This document shows positions 6,692 through 8,106 of a stretch of DNA of 8,106 nt, in pieces. Each line of letters starts with the position of its first letter. Within the stretch, counting starts at the first letter, position 1. Origin of the DNA: an uncultured Bacteroides sp. (lineage in GTDB: Bacteria > Bacteroidota > Bacteroidia > Bacteroidales > Bacteroidaceae); assembly GCA_947071285.1 (NCBI GenBank), contig CAMTFK010000205.1:1-8106 (forward strand), written 5' to 3'. Below the pieces are notes generated by a model, which saw only the letters and a list, made by a program, of their open reading frames with translations, was not told where the DNA came from and did not search any database. Both the position numbers and the translations under genes were made by a program.

Positions 6692-8086
6692 TCAAATCAG
6701 TTCTCTCGGATCTGTAATCACTCCCGTCACCGCCGCAGCAGCAGCCACCAGCGGACTGGCAAGCAATGTGCGTGAACCCGGTCCCTGACGACCTTCAAAA
6801 TTACGATTGCTTGTAGAAACCGCATATTTTCCGGCAGGCACCTTGTCATCATTCATTGCCAGGCAAGCTGAACATCCCGGCTGACGGATAGCAAATCCTG
6901 CTTCTTCCAGCACCTTATCCAAACCTTCTTCACGAATTTGTGCATCCACCATCCACGAACCGGGCACCAACCAGGCAACCACATGTTCCGCTTTCCTGCG
7001 TCCTTTCACCAAAGAAGTAAAAGCACGGAAGTCCTCGATACGTCCATTCGTACAAGCACCCAGGAATACGTAGTCAATCTTCTTGCCCAATACTCCCTCA
7101 CCGGGTTTGAAGCCCATATAATCCATTGATTTCAGGAATGAAGCTTTTGCAGCCTCTCCCATACCCTCAGTGGTAGGGATATGTTGTGTGATGCCCATAC
7201 CCATGCCCGGATTTGTTCCATAAGTAATCATCGGTTCGATATCTGCAGCATCAAAACGCACTTCTTTATCGAAGGTCGCATTCTCATCGCTCTTCAGCGT
7301 CTTCCAGTAAGCCAACGCTTTGTCCCATGCCTCACCTTGCGGAGCATATTCACGGCCTTTTATATATTCAAATGTTACCTCATCCGGTGCAACCATACCA
7401 CCACGTGCACCCATCTCTATACTCAGGTTGCACAATGTCAGGCGTCCTTCCATTGTCAAACTGCGAACCGCTTCTCCGGCATATTCCACAAAATATCCCG
7501 TAGCACCGCTGGTTGTCATCTTAGACATCATGTAAAGAGCAAGATCTTTTGCCGTCACACCTTTACCCAGTTTTCCATCTACTGTAATGCGCATCGTCTT
7601 CGGACGTGTCTGCAAAATACATTGCGAAGCCATTACCATTTCCACCTCACTTGTACCGATACCGAAAGCCACCGCTCCCATAGCACCGTGTGTTGAAGTA
7701 TGTGAGTCGCCACACACAATCGTCATTCCCGGCAGTGTCAGTCCACGTTCAGGACCTACCACATGGATAATACCATTCTTATCGTGTAACATACCGAAGT
7801 GTGTCAACCCGAAATCTTCCGCATTCTTAGCCAGTGTATCCACCTGTGTCTTTGAGATAGGGTCTTCAATCGGTTTATCCTGATCATGCGTCGGCGTATT
7901 ATGGTCGGGCATACAGTAAATTTTTTCCGGACGGAAACACTTGATGCCACGTGCACGCAATCCTGCAAAAGCCTGCGGACTGGTCACTTCATGACAATAA
8001 AGGCGATCTATATATAACTGTGTGGGACCATCTTCCACTTGCTGAACCACGTGGGCATCCCAGATTTTATCAAATAATGTATTCAT
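6692..8086 (-). CDS. leuC: 3-isopropylmalate dehydratase large subunit
   Basis: A 464-residue aconitase-family subunit carrying the [4Fe-4S] cluster, working with LeuD in the second step of leucine synthesis. The cluster cysteines are C345 (GACTNGR) and the C405/C408 pair (GCSAC). Other family motifs are MPDHNTPT (59-66), CGDSHTSTHGA (125-135) and STSNRNFEGRQG (423-434). Length is typical of bacterial LeuC (about 465-470). As the most upstream leu gene in the window it may head the operon, but only 20 bases precede its start, so promoter, leader or further leu genes could lie outside. The ATG at 8086 fits the usual N-terminus (TLFDKIWDAHVV). Confidence 0.97.
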   Translation of the reverse strand: MNTLFDKIWDAHVVQQVEDGPTQLYIDRLYCHEVTSPQAFAGLRARGIKCFRPEKIYCMPDHNTPTHDQDKPIEDPISKTQVDTLAKNAEDFGLTHFGMLHDKNGIIHVVGPERGLTLPGMTIVCGDSHTSTHGAMGAVAFGIGTSEVEMVMASQCILQTRPKTMRITVDGKLGKGVTAKDLALYMMSKMTTSGATGYFVEYAGEAVRSLTMEGRLTLCNLSIEMGARGGMVAPDEVTFEYIKGREYAPQGEAWDKALAYWKTLKSDENATFDKEVRFDAADIEPMITYGTNPGMGMGITQHIPTTEGMGEAAKASFLKSMDYMGFKPGEGVLGKKIDYVFLGACTNGRIEDFRAFTSLVKGRRKAEHVVAWLVPGSWMVDAQIREEGLDKVLEEAGFAIRQPGCSACLAMNDDKVPAGKYAVSTSNRNFEGRQGPGSRTLLASPLVAAAAAVTGVITDPRELI

Positions 8087-8106
8087 ATCTTTTAGTTGTT
8101 AGCTAC

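Noticed and set aside
8087..8106. Leucine leader peptide, attenuator or promoter ahead of leuC
   Set aside because: Only 20 bases are available upstream of leuC, too few to judge.

Overview
The window reads as ordinary chromosome from a member of the Bacteroidales, most likely the genus Bacteroides. The evidence is TAnnTTTG-type promoter boxes, A-rich leaders without clear Shine-Dalgarno sites, and protein sequences close in style to Bacteroides homologues as I remember them. Six complete, intact genes and their spacers fill almost everything. I see no tRNA, rRNA, CRISPR array, transposase or prophage gene. No gene-free stretch exceeds 300 bases.

Layout, left to right. Positions 1-175 hold a non-coding, hairpin-rich stretch that looks like a dispersed genomic repeat. 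Positions 176-1000 (minus) encode a secreted seven-repeat TPR protein. The spacer at 1001-1185 holds five tandem 22-bp repeats with alternating 4-bp linkers. Positions 1186-2136 (minus) are cysK, cysteine synthase. A divergent control region (2137-2280) separates it from a zinc-type cation diffusion facilitator at 2281-3189 (plus). That gene runs tail to tail, with a 4-bp overlap, into the leucine cluster, which is entirely on the minus strand. In transcription order the cluster is leuC (8086-6692), leuD (6648-6055), a LeuA/CimA-family acyltransferase (6065-4518) and leuB (4247-3186). A 270-bp spacer carrying a large inverted-repeat element separates the acyltransferase gene from leuB.

How the genes work together. 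The LeuA-family enzyme condenses acetyl-CoA with a 2-oxo acid. LeuCD isomerises the resulting hydroxy-diacid, and LeuB oxidises it to the next 2-oxo acid. This gives leucine if the substrate is 2-oxoisovalerate, or isoleucine precursors if it is pyruvate (the citramalate route). The sequence does not settle which substrate is used. CysK fixes sulfide into cysteine. The CDF protein exports zinc or related divalent metals. I see no direct functional link between these two and the leucine cluster.

I found no new multi-gene system. The parts that ordinary genes do not explain are three non-coding repeat structures: the left-edge repeat, the 22-bp tandem array, and the ~165-bp inverted repeat inside the leu cluster. 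The uncertain substrate of the LeuA-family enzyme is the main protein-level question.
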